Part shown: positions 36,310 through 48,719 of the stretch, in pieces
Numbering within the stretch: position 1 is the first letter of the stretch
How the letters are laid out: the number at the start of each line of letters is the position of its first letter
DNA from: Pardosa pseudoannulata
Lineage: Eukaryota; Arthropoda; Arachnida; Araneae; Lycosidae
NCBI GenBank assembly: GCA_032207245.1
Contig: CM063505.1
Coordinates: 177,582,030 to 177,646,029 of the forward strand
Direction: 5' to 3'
DNA: 64,000 bases
Made by a program: the position numbers and the translations under genes
The notes under the pieces: generated by a model
Database searches by the model: none
What the model saw: the letters and a program-made list of their open reading frames with translations, nothing else
Told to the model about the DNA's origin: nothing

Positions 36310-37619
36310 AGGCCCTGCCTAAGCTAAATTACCTTTCATCCGATTATACTAAAAACCCAATTACAACATCAGGAAGACCACCAACTAATGACGCTTGCAG
36401 AGGCGGAAAATTGCGCAAACAGAACGTGTTAACGGAGCCCTTAATTATTCACGATCGGAAAACTTGGGAAACAATTTTTAGTTAAATAATGTAGAGGAAA
36501 TGAATTGAAAACCCCTTTCGATTCTTAATTGTGTAGGTAAACGTTTCTTTTGCTAGCTGTTGTGGAGCTTAATGATGTTCAGGGAAATTTAATTTCTATT
36601 CTTGATTTTATTTCATTTGCATTCAATTTTATGTAATAAAATTGAAAAAAAAATCAACAAATGAACTAACAACCCAAGTGAAATTTTTTATCTAAGGTAA
36701 AATGTATCACATCTTTTCTTATAAATGATTTTCTTTGATTGTGTAAGTAAACATTTCATCTGAAAACTGGAGTAGAGCTTAATGATTCCCAAGAAAATTG
36801 GATTTTTATTCATGATTTTATTTAATTTACATACAATTTAATGAACTTATAACTAAAGCGAATTTTATTCTCGAGGTAGAATGTATAACATCTTTTATTG
36901 CACATGATTTTGTGCAACTATTTAGGTAAACATTTCTTTTGTTAACCGTAGTAAAGCTTAATGATGCTCAAGGAATTCTATCATAAGTATATTTCATTTT
37001 CGTTCAATTTTAAATAAAATAAATTAGTTATGAAAGTTTACTAAAGCATTAACCCTTTGGCAAGCTGTGGGTGCACCGCGAGACCACATGGCAAATAATT
37101 TCTGCCTTATTTTTAAAGACATATGAATAATGTTATTTTATTTTCTGTGTTTTGAACACTTAAAATTAGCAACAGATGGCAGCACCCCTATTCTGTCTTT
37201 GAAATATACGGGTTTTAACTTGCTTTAGTTTTAAAAGTCAAGAATTCAATTTTTCTCTCTTATGATCCCAAACAAAATCTCGTATCAAAACCAAGCTTAT
37301 AAATTATTTAACGACTTAATTATTACACCATTTTAATAATAATTATTCATTGTTCTTTCAATATAATTTATTTTCTTAAAAATACCATTTTCAAGTTGAA
37401 AAAAGGGTTGCTTAATGAATGAAACCAACACTAATTTCCTCCGAAGGAATGAAAACTTTTTTTCATGTATTTCACATTTATGAAGTTCGCAGATACATTT
37501 TATATTGGAATTTCATTGCATCTAAAAGAATTTTTAATCCTGCGATTCAGAGTGTTAAAAGGGTATGAGACAAAAAGGTCCAATTCTTTAGCTAGTTTAG
37601 ATTATTATTAATATTTTCC

Positions 37620-37620
<1 letters not shown>
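36310..37620. other. AT-rich stretch with diverged internal repetition
   Basis: A ~220-bp unit recurs loosely near 36520, 36740 and 36920 (GT.A.GTAAAC.TTTC.T.T..., GGAG/GTAAAGCTTAATGAT). A piggyBac-like end TTAACCCTTTGGCAAGC occurs at 37052 without a detectable partner. No gene. Confidence 0.45.
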
Positions 37621-37622
<2 letters not shown>

Positions 37623-37654
<32 letters not shown>

Positions 37655-37678
37655 ATATATATATATATATATATAATA
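37623..37678. repeat. (TA)n microsatellite
   Basis: TA run with an AATAATA interruption. Confidence 0.96.
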
Positions 37679-37689
37679 GTAAAATTCTA

Positions 37690-38047
37690 AAACACATCTT
37701 TTTTTAAATATGGCGGCGAACGCTCATTTTCCTGGCACCATCTTAAATGTAGAATCGCAGCCTTACTTCGCTGACGTACTACCTAGAATAAACTAGAACT
37801 AATTAAAGTAAGGTGATTGGTTACCGGAATGACATCATTACTGGAGCCACTACACTTCCAGAAGTTAATATAAGGTCTGTCACATATATTTCGAAGCTTT
37901 TCTTTTGAGAATGAGATGTAATATAGCATCAAAAATATTCTGTTTGTGTTCTTTTCCTTACAGGGATTTGTGTGTTATCTATTGTTCTAAATAAAAGATT
38001 TTCTTGTAAGTCTGTATCAATCAACTCGGCTAGATTATTCTACAGTG
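37690..38047 (+). mobile_element. Putative LTR
   Basis: AATATGGCGGCGAACG near 37708, a CRE-like TGACATCATTAC near 37830, TATAAGG near 37871, then AATAAAAG near 37991 and a tail ending near TATTCTACA give a promoter-to-polyadenylation layout of about 350 bp. It is flanked by (TA)n on the left and, after a short TTTTATGATA repeat, on the right. The 5' TG end is not clear. Confidence 0.4.
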
Positions 38048-38086
38048 TTTTTAATTCATGTAGACGATATTTTATGATATTTTATG

Positions 38087-38790
<704 letters not shown>

Positions 38791-38824
38791 GTAAAATGTG
38801 GCTGCACCCGTCGCTTCACGCAGC

Positions 38825-39238
38825 AACGTCACTCACTCACTCACTCATCTCTCTCCCTCCCTCTCTCACACTCTCTATTTCACCTTCTCTTTCTCGCTCA
38901 CTCACTATCTCACTCACTCATTCTCTTTATCTTTTACGCGCTCTCTCTCTCTCACTCTATCAATTTTTCACTCACTCTCTCTCTCTCACTATCTTTTCTT
39001 ACTCACTCTCTTACGCTCATTCTCACTCTCATACTCTCACTTTCTCACTCACGCTGTATCTCGCTCCACTCTCTCACCCTCTCTCATTCTTATTTTCCCA
39101 ATCTCGCACTCCTTCTCCGTCTCACTCTCTTCGTCCTCCACTCCTCCCTCCTCTTCTTTCTAGCTGTCTGCTTCCTTCCTTTCTTCTCCCCTCTCTCACT
39201 TCCACTTTCTTTCACACTCACTCACTCACGCACGCTTC
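38825..39238. repeat. Pyrimidine-rich (CTCA)n/(CTCT)n tract
   Basis: Over 400 bp of almost pure C/T on the plus strand with regular A, mostly as CTCACTCA and CTCTCT. It is open in three frames as Ser/Leu/His-rich translations, which are artefacts. Confidence 0.95.
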
Positions 39239-39514
39239 AGTTCTTGAAAAATCATTGAGATAAAAAAGGTTTAGCTCATAGCTGACCAAGATAAGTAATA
39301 ATTTCTATTAGTTTTTTTTTGTGTGTTTCTTAATTGTTTCAAATGTATTACTTTAATAACGCTTATACTTCGGCAGTAAAGACTATCTAAGCTCCAAATG
39401 TTTAAAAAAATTAGTTGAACTATACTAATTATATAGTAATAATATGTTTAAATGTATATTTTTTATATATTTATGTTGATAGATTTTTTTTTCAAATGTT
39501 TTAAAATATTGAAC

Positions 39515-39955
39515 TATATTTATAGTAAGATCAACAACACGAATCAGCTAACAAATCAAGCGATTTAAGTCATAAGAGATTTTGATTTATGACTAACTCA
39601 CAAATGGCTATATATTAATGAATTCAAAAACTAAGGTTTTCAGGAAATACGATTATATTTACAGTAAGATCAACAACACGAATCAGCTAACAAATCAAGT
39701 GATTTAATAAAAGATTTTGATTTATGACTAAATCATAAATGACTATATATTAATGAATTTTAAAATAAATATATTTAAGTATATATACAAAATAAAAAAA
39801 ATATATTATCATATAGATATATATAAATATATATATATATAATAATAAAAAAATTCAATGTTGATTTAGACGACGAAACATCAGTGAAAGACAAAATTTA
39901 TGACTAAATCATAAATGACTATATATTAATGAATTCAAAAACTAAGGTTTTCAGT
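39515..39955 (+). repeat. Tandem repeat, ~135-bp unit, 2 copies plus a fragment
   Basis: AGTAAGATCAACAACACGAA at 39524 and 39663; GATTTATGACTAA(C/A)TCA(C/T)AAATG at 39582, 39718 and 39898; AACTAAGGTTTTCAG at 39629 and 39942. (TA)-rich sequence separates the last fragment. Confidence 0.85.
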
Positions 39956-40399
39956 TTAATCTTTGTTATTAGATTCCAAATCTTTTGTTTTCATTTTTAT
40001 TTATGCTCAAATTTACTTACTTTTGATAGCAGTCAATAAATTTAAGATAAATTGTTCAAGAAGATGAACATTGATATAGGCAGTTTAAGATATTTCTTAA
40101 TTTATATTTCCAATTTTGTTTATAAAATATACATCCAGAAAAATTTCGGGTATTGAAATGGTCAATTCTTTACTTATTTAGGGATAGCAGATTTGTTTTA
40201 TTTTGAAATGCTACAATCTAAATTTTTGCTACTATTAAGAGTAATGAGACTGGAAACTAATGCTTTAAGCCTATACCAGTACCAAGAGGTAACCGTCATA
40301 TTGAGACATCAACCGATGTCGGTTATCGGAAACTAACTGATTAACTATTTTACAATTTTGCCCCTAGATCCTTGGATTATTTGAAAATAGATTCCCCTT

Positions 40400-41440
40400 A
40401 TTTTTTAATAGTAAAAATTTTATTATCTATACTTACTCTCAAAGTGTTTTAAATGCATTACTGTCTACTAATTGTAATAACAGTGTTATTTAAAAATTTT
40501 TTTCTTTAATAACAAATCTTAAATCCATGGGAATCTCATTAATTTTTAGCTGGGTTCCCTCTTATGTCGGCATCAAAGGAAATGAACTTGTGGATATAGC
40601 TGCCAAGTCTGCAGAAAACTATCTTTACACTGGCCTTCCTTATCCTGACTTGATTTAGTTCACTCTAAACAGCAGAATTCTTCAGTTAACACATTGTCAA
40701 ATAAATTGCGAGATGTAAAAGAAAAAATTTCTAAGAGACCTCAACTACCTTCTAGAAGACATGGAGTGATTATCACTCCTCTACGGATGGGTCACTGCCG
40801 ACTCACACATGCACATCTCTTGCTTGGTGAAGCACATCCACAGTGTGCGGATTGTAAGACTACTTATACAGTCGCACATGTTTTAACTCCTTGTATTTCT
40901 TTTAAATCTTTGTACATAAAATTCTTTGAAAATTCGTCACCTAATCTTAATTCAATCATTGGGAAATTGCCGCATCCAGGCTTATTCCCTTTTTTAAGCT
41001 GTACTGGCTTGGACTTTGAAATTTGATTTGTATTTGTTTTCTAACTTTTGATGTTTAATTTTATAATATTTAATTCTTAATCTTTTATATCTTGATATTA
41101 ATTTTAATATTTTAATAAATTTGAATCTTTAAATTCTTAATTTTCTTTTTTGTGCTGTAAGCATTTCAATTTTTTAGTTTCTCTTTTACATTTTAATCTT
41201 TAATTTTTAATCAAACTTTGCTGATTATCGTGGTAATTTTGTCTTTCTAAATTTTCTCCCTATTAATTTGGTTTAAATGTTTTTTTCTATTAGATTCATG
41301 CATTTTTCTTTTTTAACGTTTCATCAAAATTGGTTTTTTTTCAAAATTGTGTTGTTTTAATGAGTTTCTCGTCATGTTTGGCGCAGTTTGTCCCAAGAGG
41401 AATTAGCGCCACTAAATTTCAAACAACCAACCAACCAACC
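40400..41440 (+). mobile_element. 5'-truncated RNase H-bearing LINE with (AACC)n tail
   Basis: A decayed RNase H/zinc-motif coding region is followed by about 400 bp of T-rich 3' UTR and then GGCGCAG...GGAATTAGCGCCACTAAATTTC, ending in AACCAACCAACCAACC. The GGCGC/GCGCC pair can form a stem just before the tetranucleotide tail. Short tandem tails are known for I-group LINEs. Confidence 0.85.
40430..41026 (+). pseudogene. LINE ORF2 C-terminus: RNase H and CCHC-type motif
   Basis: SQSVLNALLSTN and, after a stop, ISLIFSWVPSYVGIKGNELV and DIAAKSA match the end of a retroelement RNase H (WVP.H.GI.GNE.AD..AK); the His is Tyr here. A later frame (from 40694) gives PLRMGHCRLTHAHLLLGEAH and PQCADCKTTYTVAHVLTPC, the Cys/His motif after RNase H in these LINEs. 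At least two in-frame stops and a frameshift break it. Confidence 0.88.
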
Positions 41441-42630
41441 CTTATTTTTCTGTACGCTGTTTCTAACTTTGATCTTCTATCAAAATCTTTTTAACAGCTT
41501 CTATAAAGACATTTCATACGTTCGATATTTGTTTGTACATTGAAAACAACAAATTTGCCAATAAATGTGTTTTGAAACGTCCATTAACTATTTAAAAGTA
41601 CGTTTTCTGTGAGATGATGGGTGCAAAGTTGATAACTAACAATATATTGTATGAAATTTTGTGCAGCTTTCACAAAAAACAGCTCTTGTATTCATTTACA
41701 TTCAATTACATAGATAACTTGAAAATTAATTGAAGTGTATTGTTTATGTGCTAGATTTTTATAAACTATTCTTCTTGTGTTGTAATAAACTTGATTTAAA
41801 ATGCTTCTGCTTCATTATTTTTATTTGAAATTGTATTTAAGCATATAGTTGTCTATTAAAAATAATTAAAGATAAATATTTAAACAAACCTTTACGTGAG
41901 TTCAAGAATGCTTTATGCTGCATTTTTTAATAATAAGTTATTTGATATGTTTTCTGTGTTTTTTCAATGCACTGCAACAAACTGGTAAAGTTGCAATAAT
42001 TTCATAACAGTCGCATTTATTAGTACATCAACTCACGGGAATCCTTTATAATTGACTAATTTAAATGTGACCAGAAATTACATGACAAGTGTATTAAACT
42101 TGGCACGTCAGAAAATTTTCTTAGTACCCAAAAATATATTAAATATAAAAAAAGCAAATAGTAAAAATAATAAATAAGGTATTAGAACTTGTAAATTTGA
42201 AGTACTTCGATTTCGACTCTTTGATACGATTATTTTCATCTTCTCTGTTCTACAGATTAATACTTTACCACAAGATAGTAAAGATGTTGATGGAAAAACA
42301 AATGATTGGTGGAAAAATGTTGGAGGAAAAAACATTTTTCTCGACTAATGAGAACGTATTTTATTTTATTGCAAAAACGAATAGACTAATGAAGAGATGT
42401 GTTTTTCTCTTTTATTTACTTTACGTGATTTGAACAACATTACAATTATTGTCCTCCAAATAAATGCAATTTTTTGTGCGAGGTTTTTACAGAAAATTAA
42501 GATAGGCCTAAGAAGAGAGTAGTATAGTTGAATATCAATCTTTTAAGACTCAAAATTTAATAAGGAGAGTTTATAACTAAGAATCTTAATTTACCCGTAT
42601 CGTCTGAGATGACCAAGAGTCAGCGCGCTC
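41441..42630. other. AT-rich stretch, nothing recognised
   Basis: Short frames on both strands near 42108-42433 overlap and lack motifs. Confidence 0.4.
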
Positions 42631-42634
42631 TGCT

Positions 42635-43245
42635 AGACTGTCAGATTTGAGCCTGGCAGGCGCTTTAACACATCTCCCAGTATATAAAAAGTACGTGAGG
42701 GTTAACTCTGTAAAATCGGATGTCCTCTCACCCGGAGATTGGAAGGGAGATGTACAGAATTAGAATCTAAACTATTCCAACTAAATTTAGACCCTAGATT
42801 TCCAAACCAGACTGAACCACAGACAGACTATGTAAGAGTCGCGTCTGTCTTTATCGGTGGTCGGACGAACTTTTATTCTTTTGAACAATTGAAAACGACA
42901 GTATTGTACCAGTAATCGTCTTTTTGATGCACGGACGATTGGAGGTGTCAATTGTGCCGTTTTTGTCAAAGCACCGACAGAAAAGAGGAATTGTGTTTCG
43001 TTTGATCCAGTCGGCCAGGCGCGAAACGGCGTGCTACCCTCAAGGAGAATGGTCAAAGAGGGGGGGGGTTGTCGATCTCCCCTAAAACCGAGGGGACTTC
43101 CTGTTTGGGAAAAGGAAGAAGCGGAGAGACTCCCGGCTGAACTTTGAGATGAGCAGGTATTCTAGAGTTTGTTATTTTTAGTTTTTCTTTTGTTGTAATA
43201 AATCAACATTATTAAGTTTAATCCTCTACGGCTGATTATTTCGTC
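42635..43245 (+). mobile_element. Putative LTR
   Basis: A GC-richer 600-bp block has TGTCAGATTTGAGCC near 42639, CAGTATATAAAAAGT near 42679 and AATAAATC near 43198, and ends around CGTCTACA at 43247, which is the usual LTR order. An 11-G run lies near 43062. Ends and a target duplication are not certain; GAGCAGGTA (43150) and TACCTGCTC (43251) are inverted near the right end. Confidence 0.45.
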
Positions 43246-43374
43246 TACATACCTGCTCCTTATACGAGAGCCATGCAAAGCCATATCCTAAATGACTAGG
43301 GTATGACGGACTACCGGACATAGAGACAGCGCTATCGCTCGGCGTTAACAGACTACATGAATAAAAATTGGTTG

Positions 43375-43550
43375 GACGAAAGGTTGAGGTTGAACGATAG
43401 TAGAATGGTAGAGCGCTGCTCTTCGGTATCGGAGTTCGTGGTTCGAATATTGCAGATGGCATGGATGGCAGTAGGTTCCGGTATCATCAGACCTCGTATA
43501 GCAAAACAGCGGTAGACCTTAGTGCTCGAACCAAGCTAAACTTCCAACTA
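43375..43550 (+). repeat. tRNA-derived SINE, diverged copy
   Basis: GAACGATAGTAGAATGGTAG, CTTCGGTATCGGAGTTCGTG, a B-box GGTTCGAATATTGC and the tail ATCAGACCTCGTATAGC...GGTAGACCTTAGTGCTCGAA parallel the SINE at 35465-35640. Confidence 0.75.
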
Positions 43551-43559
43551 AACTTGATC

Positions 43560-44360
43560 TAAGTTGAAGTAAAAATTGAAGTGATTATTCAGTGTTACAT
43601 CACGAACGTCTCAAGGTTTTATCACAAGTCTGCCTGTACAGGCTAAAAAAAAAGCAACAGATTCGGTTTAAGAATGCGTGGATATTTCGTGTAATAGCGA
43701 AAGTTTTTCAACTGATTGGAGGCCTTGTCAAAAGTTAAACCTAAACATAAATGATTGGAATGAAAACCTTTTGCTATAACATGAGAAATTAAATCATATA
43801 ACTTCTAATTACTTCTCACTTACGTAATTAACAATTTACGTTCTTTATCTAATCTAGAAACTCAAAAATGCTCCGTTAAAACATCCGATTGTGTTTTTAA
43901 TCATCTCTAACATCCATACTATCTCATAATGGCAAACGGTTAAAAGCAAGTTATTTCAGATTGCAGGCTTTCCGTTTCTCGCTCATTTATCGAATTTATT
44001 TCGTTTTCTCTCTCATTTATATTTTGCAGGAATTTATTTGGCACCGCTACCAACCCCCTACAGCTTTCTCATTTCACCTTCTAAATCAATTAGCTATTTC
44101 CCACACACCTATCTGGCCTGACATTACCTCGTTACGCAGCTTCCAAAATCGATCCATGGTTTTTGGTAGCATAGTGGTCGCAGTTTCTAACAACTTTTCC
44201 AAGGCAGCGAAAAATTTCTATCGAACCGCAAAACTTCCTGTTGATTTTTAAATAGAATGTTTGTAAAAAAGCACAAATGCATGCTGTCAGCCTCATTAAA
44301 GATTCTGAATGGGCAGGAAAAATAAGATGTCTGCCTTTTTTATGAGTATATTTTTCCATA
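43560..44360. other. No gene recognised
   Basis: Frames 43961-44251 (plus) and 44132-44392 (minus) overlap and show no conserved motif. Confidence 0.35.
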
Positions 44361-44363
44361 GTT

Positions 44364-45312
44364 GTGGTGATTTTAAAATTTATTTTGCTCAAAAGTAAAG
44401 TTTCAACTTTATGAAAATCTAATAGTATATTTTTAGAGTTTAGAAAAATGTTTTGGCCAAAATATCTTACACAAAGCTTTAATTTTGTTAAAGTTTTTTA
44501 GGGAACTACCTTATTTAATTATAATGTTGATGTGATTTGATCAAAATATTTGGCATATTTTCTTACATTTATAAAATGAAGACGAGAAAACTGTTTTTTA
44601 TGAAACGACAAATTTTTTAGTTTTAACACCTATAAACATTTTTTTCATTTTTAAGATATTTTTGTGATGTGTTTTTTAAGATTTTTTGTGATTTTGAGAT
44701 TTTTTTTGTGGTGATTTTAAAATTTATTTTGCGCAAAAGGAAAGTTTCAACTTTATGAAAATTTAATAGTATATTTTTAGAGATTAGAAAAATGTTTTGG
44801 TCAAAATATCTTACATAAAGCTTTAATTTTTTTAAAGTTTTTCAGTTATTTAATTATAATGTTGATGTGATTTGATAAAAATATTTGTTATATTTCCTTT
44901 ACATTTATAAAATGAAGATAAGAAAACTGATTTTTATGAAACGAAAAATATTTTAGGTTTAACACCTATAAACATTTTTTTTATTAAGATTTTTTTGAGA
45001 TTTTTTTGTGGTGATTTTAAAATTTATTTTGACCAAAAGTAAAGTTTCAACTTTATGAAAATCTAATAGCATATTTTTAGTGATTAGAAAAATGTTTTGG
45101 CAAAAATATCTTATATAAAGCTTTAATTTTGTTAAAGTTTTTAGGGAACTACCTTATTTAATTATAATGTTGATGTGATTTGATCAAAATATTTGGTATA
45201 TTTTTTTTACATTTATAAAATGAAAATGAAAAAACTGATTTTTATGAAACGAAAATTTTTCTAGGTTTAACATCTATAATTTTTTTAAAATTTTTAAGAT
45301 TTTTTTTTATTT
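44364..45312 (+). repeat. Three-copy AT-rich satellite, 300-344 bp unit
   Basis: GTGGTGATTTTAAAATTTAT begins each unit at 44364, 44708 and 45008. The blocks AAAGTTTCAACTTTATGAAA, GAAAAATGTTTTGG, AAGCTTTAATTTT, AATGTTGATGTGATTTGAT and TTTATGAAACGA follow in order. The first unit is 44 bp longer because of an expanded TTTTTGTGATTTT tract. Non-coding. Confidence 0.93.
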
Positions 45313-46716
45313 GTTTGTGTCTCTAATCATGTTGTCCGAAAAAAGCTGTTTTAAACAGCTGTCTAAAAGTTTGATAAAGAAGGATAGACATAATTATAAG
45401 AATGAGATGAAACCTGTATTTGAAAATGTTAATCAAAATTTGTTAGATTCATTGTTTTATTAATTTTTTCAGGATGTTTGTTGTATCCAAAGCACAAAGA
45501 GACATATTCCAGCAGACAAAATGTTCTACTGTTCTAATCCAGATATTAACTGGAACATCCCGATAAAAAAAACCTAAAACAATCCTTGTTTGTAAACCTG
45601 AAAAATTAGTTTTAATCCCCTTTATTATAAAATCAATCAAAACAAACATTTACCTCTTTTTGTGTCTTACTTCACCAACATTTAAATATATATTAGATAA
45701 CATCAAATTAATTCCAGTATCCTGTTAATCATACAAGAAATATATTTCTACAGCTTAAAAAACTACTAGACTCATTATAAGGACATTTTTTAATTCTTTG
45801 AACGAGATGATGTATTTTATTCAATTGGGAAACGTATTTAAATTTCCCTACTTAATTTTGTGTTTTCTTCACCAGAGGGTTCGGAATGATTCGACTTTAT
45901 GTCATAGAATGTTTGCAATTTTGTTTTCCTCTTCAACCAGTCCTTGGTGCTCCAGTACATCGTAAAATAAATTCTCTATTCTATAAACTAAAGGAAGGAA
46001 CGGTAAAATCGGGTAATAAATAAATAAAATGTAATAATTAAACTTATAATCGCATGATGAAAACGTTTATAAAATATAAATTTCGAGGAACAAAAATGTA
46101 TTCGAAATAAATCTTTACTATAAAGACAGTACATGCAAAAGTACCCATACTATGTCAAAATTTGAAAAAAAAAAAAAAACTAAAATGTAGTAGGAAAAGT
46201 TTTGGAATTTGGCAGAATTACTCTACGGTTCCAGGCCAATACTGTGCACGTACATTTTCATAATTTGGATTTTCTGTTTTTCGAAAACTATCCTATTCGT
46301 AACAATCTGTATCATGAGAGATTTATTCAACATTTCTGTAAAAACTTTTGTCTATTAAAATAGTTCTAATCCATTAGAAAAATTTTTCTACCCATACCGA
46401 AGACTGTGTGCTAAGCAACTAGTACTACTTTAAAATTTGACAATGAAAATATTTTAAAAATCTACGGGTTTATTTTTCCCAGATATCTTCGATCAGTGAT
46501 GATTTTTAATACCTGTTTCTAATGATTTTGCCACCGATAACTAATGCCATTTTATAATGAAAAATTACATTGCTCATGTGATTAATGAAAAAGAAATTGT
46601 GTTAACAGCGTTCTCGCTCTAAATAAGTTATAAATATAGTATGAACTTCTGCACGATATTAATTTGCTTAAGTAAGGATAAAGTTTAGCATTTAGGATTC
46701 GAACTTAGAATGCTCC
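45313..46716. other. AT-rich stretch, nothing recognised
   Basis: Includes AAAGCTGTTTTAAACAGCTGT (7-bp stem) near 45341. No gene. Confidence 0.4.
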
Positions 46717-46949
46717 TTAACACCCTAACTGCCACCGGCATATATATACGTCTTGCTCTATCAATGAATCAACTGTTTTCTGCGTATATATGTCTTCCTG
46801 CAATACGTTTCTTAGTACTTTCCAGATTGTAGTTAAGTACATTCACTTATAAAACATTTAACATTTTCAAGGTATACACATACGCATTACGGGGCAGTTT
46901 ATGCATCCAAGAGCAAAGTGTATATATCAAGAAGAAGCTAAGGGGTTAA
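46717..46949. mobile_element. Possible second piggyBac-type MITE
   Basis: TTAACACCCTAACTGCCACC on the left and, inverted, TTAACCCCTTAGCTTCTTCT on the right are partly matching termini, each starting with TTAA, with ATATATAC next inward on both sides. At 233 bp with no coding, it would be a short MITE. Terminal matching is imperfect. Confidence 0.5.
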
Positions 46950-48010
46950 ATTGATGCCCTGCATAGTGTAACACATGAAAGATAAATCAGAAGTCTAAAT
47001 TTTCTAATTTTGGGATCAGTTAGTATAACAGGGATAGAGAATTGAGAAAGTTTTATTTGAGGATGATCAAAATTGTGGGAATTCTTTGAAACTAAACTGG
47101 TTTGATTTGGTTCAGAAAACTAAAGTAGAAGTTGTGCAGCAAAATGACTCATTAATATCTAACCCACTGAAAGCTGGTACATAATGACTACATATATTCA
47201 AGCCAAAAATGGAATTCCCCAGATTCTGGTGCTAAAATGTAGCAGAATATTTATTTAGCACTGCCCATATGTTGCCCAAAACTACAAAGACTTACAGATA
47301 AATCTTTCATCCTATATCAGGTGCTGTCACAGATGTACATATAGCAGACATTCGACACGAATCAAATTTTACCAGTAACAATAAAAATAAACATTTCATA
47401 AGGAAAATTTAATTTCAGATTCTATATAGAGTAAAAATGAAATTTCTATTTCATCAGAAATGTGTTTCTACATCTGCGGAAATCAATGAACGTAGAAATA
47501 CGAAAATTTTCTTCAAAAATAGTTCAGAACATACCCGAGGGCACCCTGAAATAACTTTTTTGTGACTTAGGTTTTTATTTGTTTAATGTTTATTTCTTTT
47601 CCGATTTAATTCTTGATTATTTTCATTATAGGTAGGGTAAAAACAATTACAGGATTAAGCTTTTTTATATTTTTAAACCAAAATAATTAAAAAAAACACA
47701 TTTTTCTTAAATGTGCATAATAATGTATAACATTTAAAAAGTTTTAAATGAATCAATATTTGAAAGAATTGAATATTCTGTCTTACCCTAAGACAACGAG
47801 CAAATTGTGAAAATGCTTAAAGATTAAATACTGATTAAAAATTTAAGTATGCTTCTCTTTTAAAAAATATCTATATAGGTATTGTCAAAGATTGTACAGA
47901 TTAATTATGAATTCATACTCCAGTTAATTTAAAATCGTAAGTGTTTTAGATTTTGTTAAATTTGGGAGTGAATTAATGACAGAACATAATAGAAGTTTTT
48001 TCACAGGAGA
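46950..48010. other. AT-rich stretch, nothing recognised
   Basis: No motif, repeat pair or RNA gene was seen. Confidence 0.4.
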
Positions 48011-48020
48011 GAATTAGAAA

Positions 48021-48141
48021 AATCATAAATAATATATATTATTTATGATTATTATAACTAAATAAATATAAATAAATATATTTATAATAATATAATTATG
48101 AATTATTATAAATAAATCTTGCGGTCTTTGACCGCAAGATT
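48021..48141. other. 30-bp perfect palindrome plus 12-bp GC-bearing hairpin
   Basis: AATCATAAATAAT-ATAT-ATTATTTATGATT at 48021-48050 is a perfect palindrome. AATCTTGCGGTC-ttt-GACCGCAAGATT at 48115-48141 is a perfect 12-bp stem that extends outward past a 3-nt bulge through AAATAAAT/ATTTATTT. AT-rich palindromic words fill the space between. Confidence 0.88.
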
Positions 48142-48360
48142 ATTTATTTATCATTTACTTATTGTTCAACCTTTCCAGTTCATTCATATTATACGCATGT
48201 AATTAATATATATTCAAAAGGGTACATAGTCCTACACTAAAACATTTAACACAATGTTAAAAAACTATGCGTGGAGGAGAGCTTAAAATTATATGACAGT
48301 AAACTCTCAAGGTAAGTATTATATTTACAGATAATATTCAATAATGGCTTAATAGAGAAT

Positions 48361-48714
48361 TTGATTTACCATGGTGTGCCAATTACACACGGAATCATCG
48401 ATATTATTTGGGAACTCGATCAGTCTTGTAGCGGAAGAGGTGAGGTGTGGGAATTTCTCATGGACACTGTTCATTCTTATCTAACGATACAAAACTCTAG
48501 ACGGAATTTTTCTGAGTCCTCACTTCTGTGCATTTTCCTTGATTATCATCGATTACTGTGTCCTCTTCGGTCATCGGACATATTTCCAGCAAATGGAATC
48601 TGTATTAGGGCTCTATTCATCAAAGGGATTGTTGTGGAGGGGGGGGGGAAGCTTCATAACAATCCCAATATTACAATGATGTGGTTTCTGGTACTGGGAT
48701 GGGAAGAACTCTAA
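48361..48714 (+). CDS. 117-codon open frame, not recognised
   Basis: This is among the longer non-repeat frames in the window. No domain, signal peptide, clear membrane segment or transposase motif is evident; it contains a GGGKLH segment produced by an 11-G run. It may be chance or a remnant of an element. Spliced exon status cannot be judged. Confidence 0.15.
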   Translation: MIYHGVPITHGIIDIIWELDQSCSGRGEVWEFLMDTVHSYLTIQNSRRNFSESSLLCIFLDYHRLLCPLRSSDIFPANGICIRALFIKGIVVEGGGKLHNNPNITMMWFLVLGWEEL

Positions 48715-48719
48715 CTTCC

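Noticed and set aside
37052..37100. TTAACCCTTTGGCAAGC as a piggyBac MITE
   Set aside because: Only one end was seen; no inverted partner with TTAA was found within a reasonable distance.
43150..43259. GAGCAGGTA/TACCTGCTC inverted pair as element termini
   Set aside because: A 9-bp pair over 100 bp with a polyadenylation signal inside is more likely incidental within a putative LTR.
46690..46716. B-box-like motif (minus strand GTTCGAATCC) as a tRNA gene
   Set aside because: No matching acceptor, D or anticodon stems around it.
48361..48714. 117-codon frame as a real gene
   Set aside because: No recognisable motif, no support for splicing or expression; kept only as a low-confidence entry.
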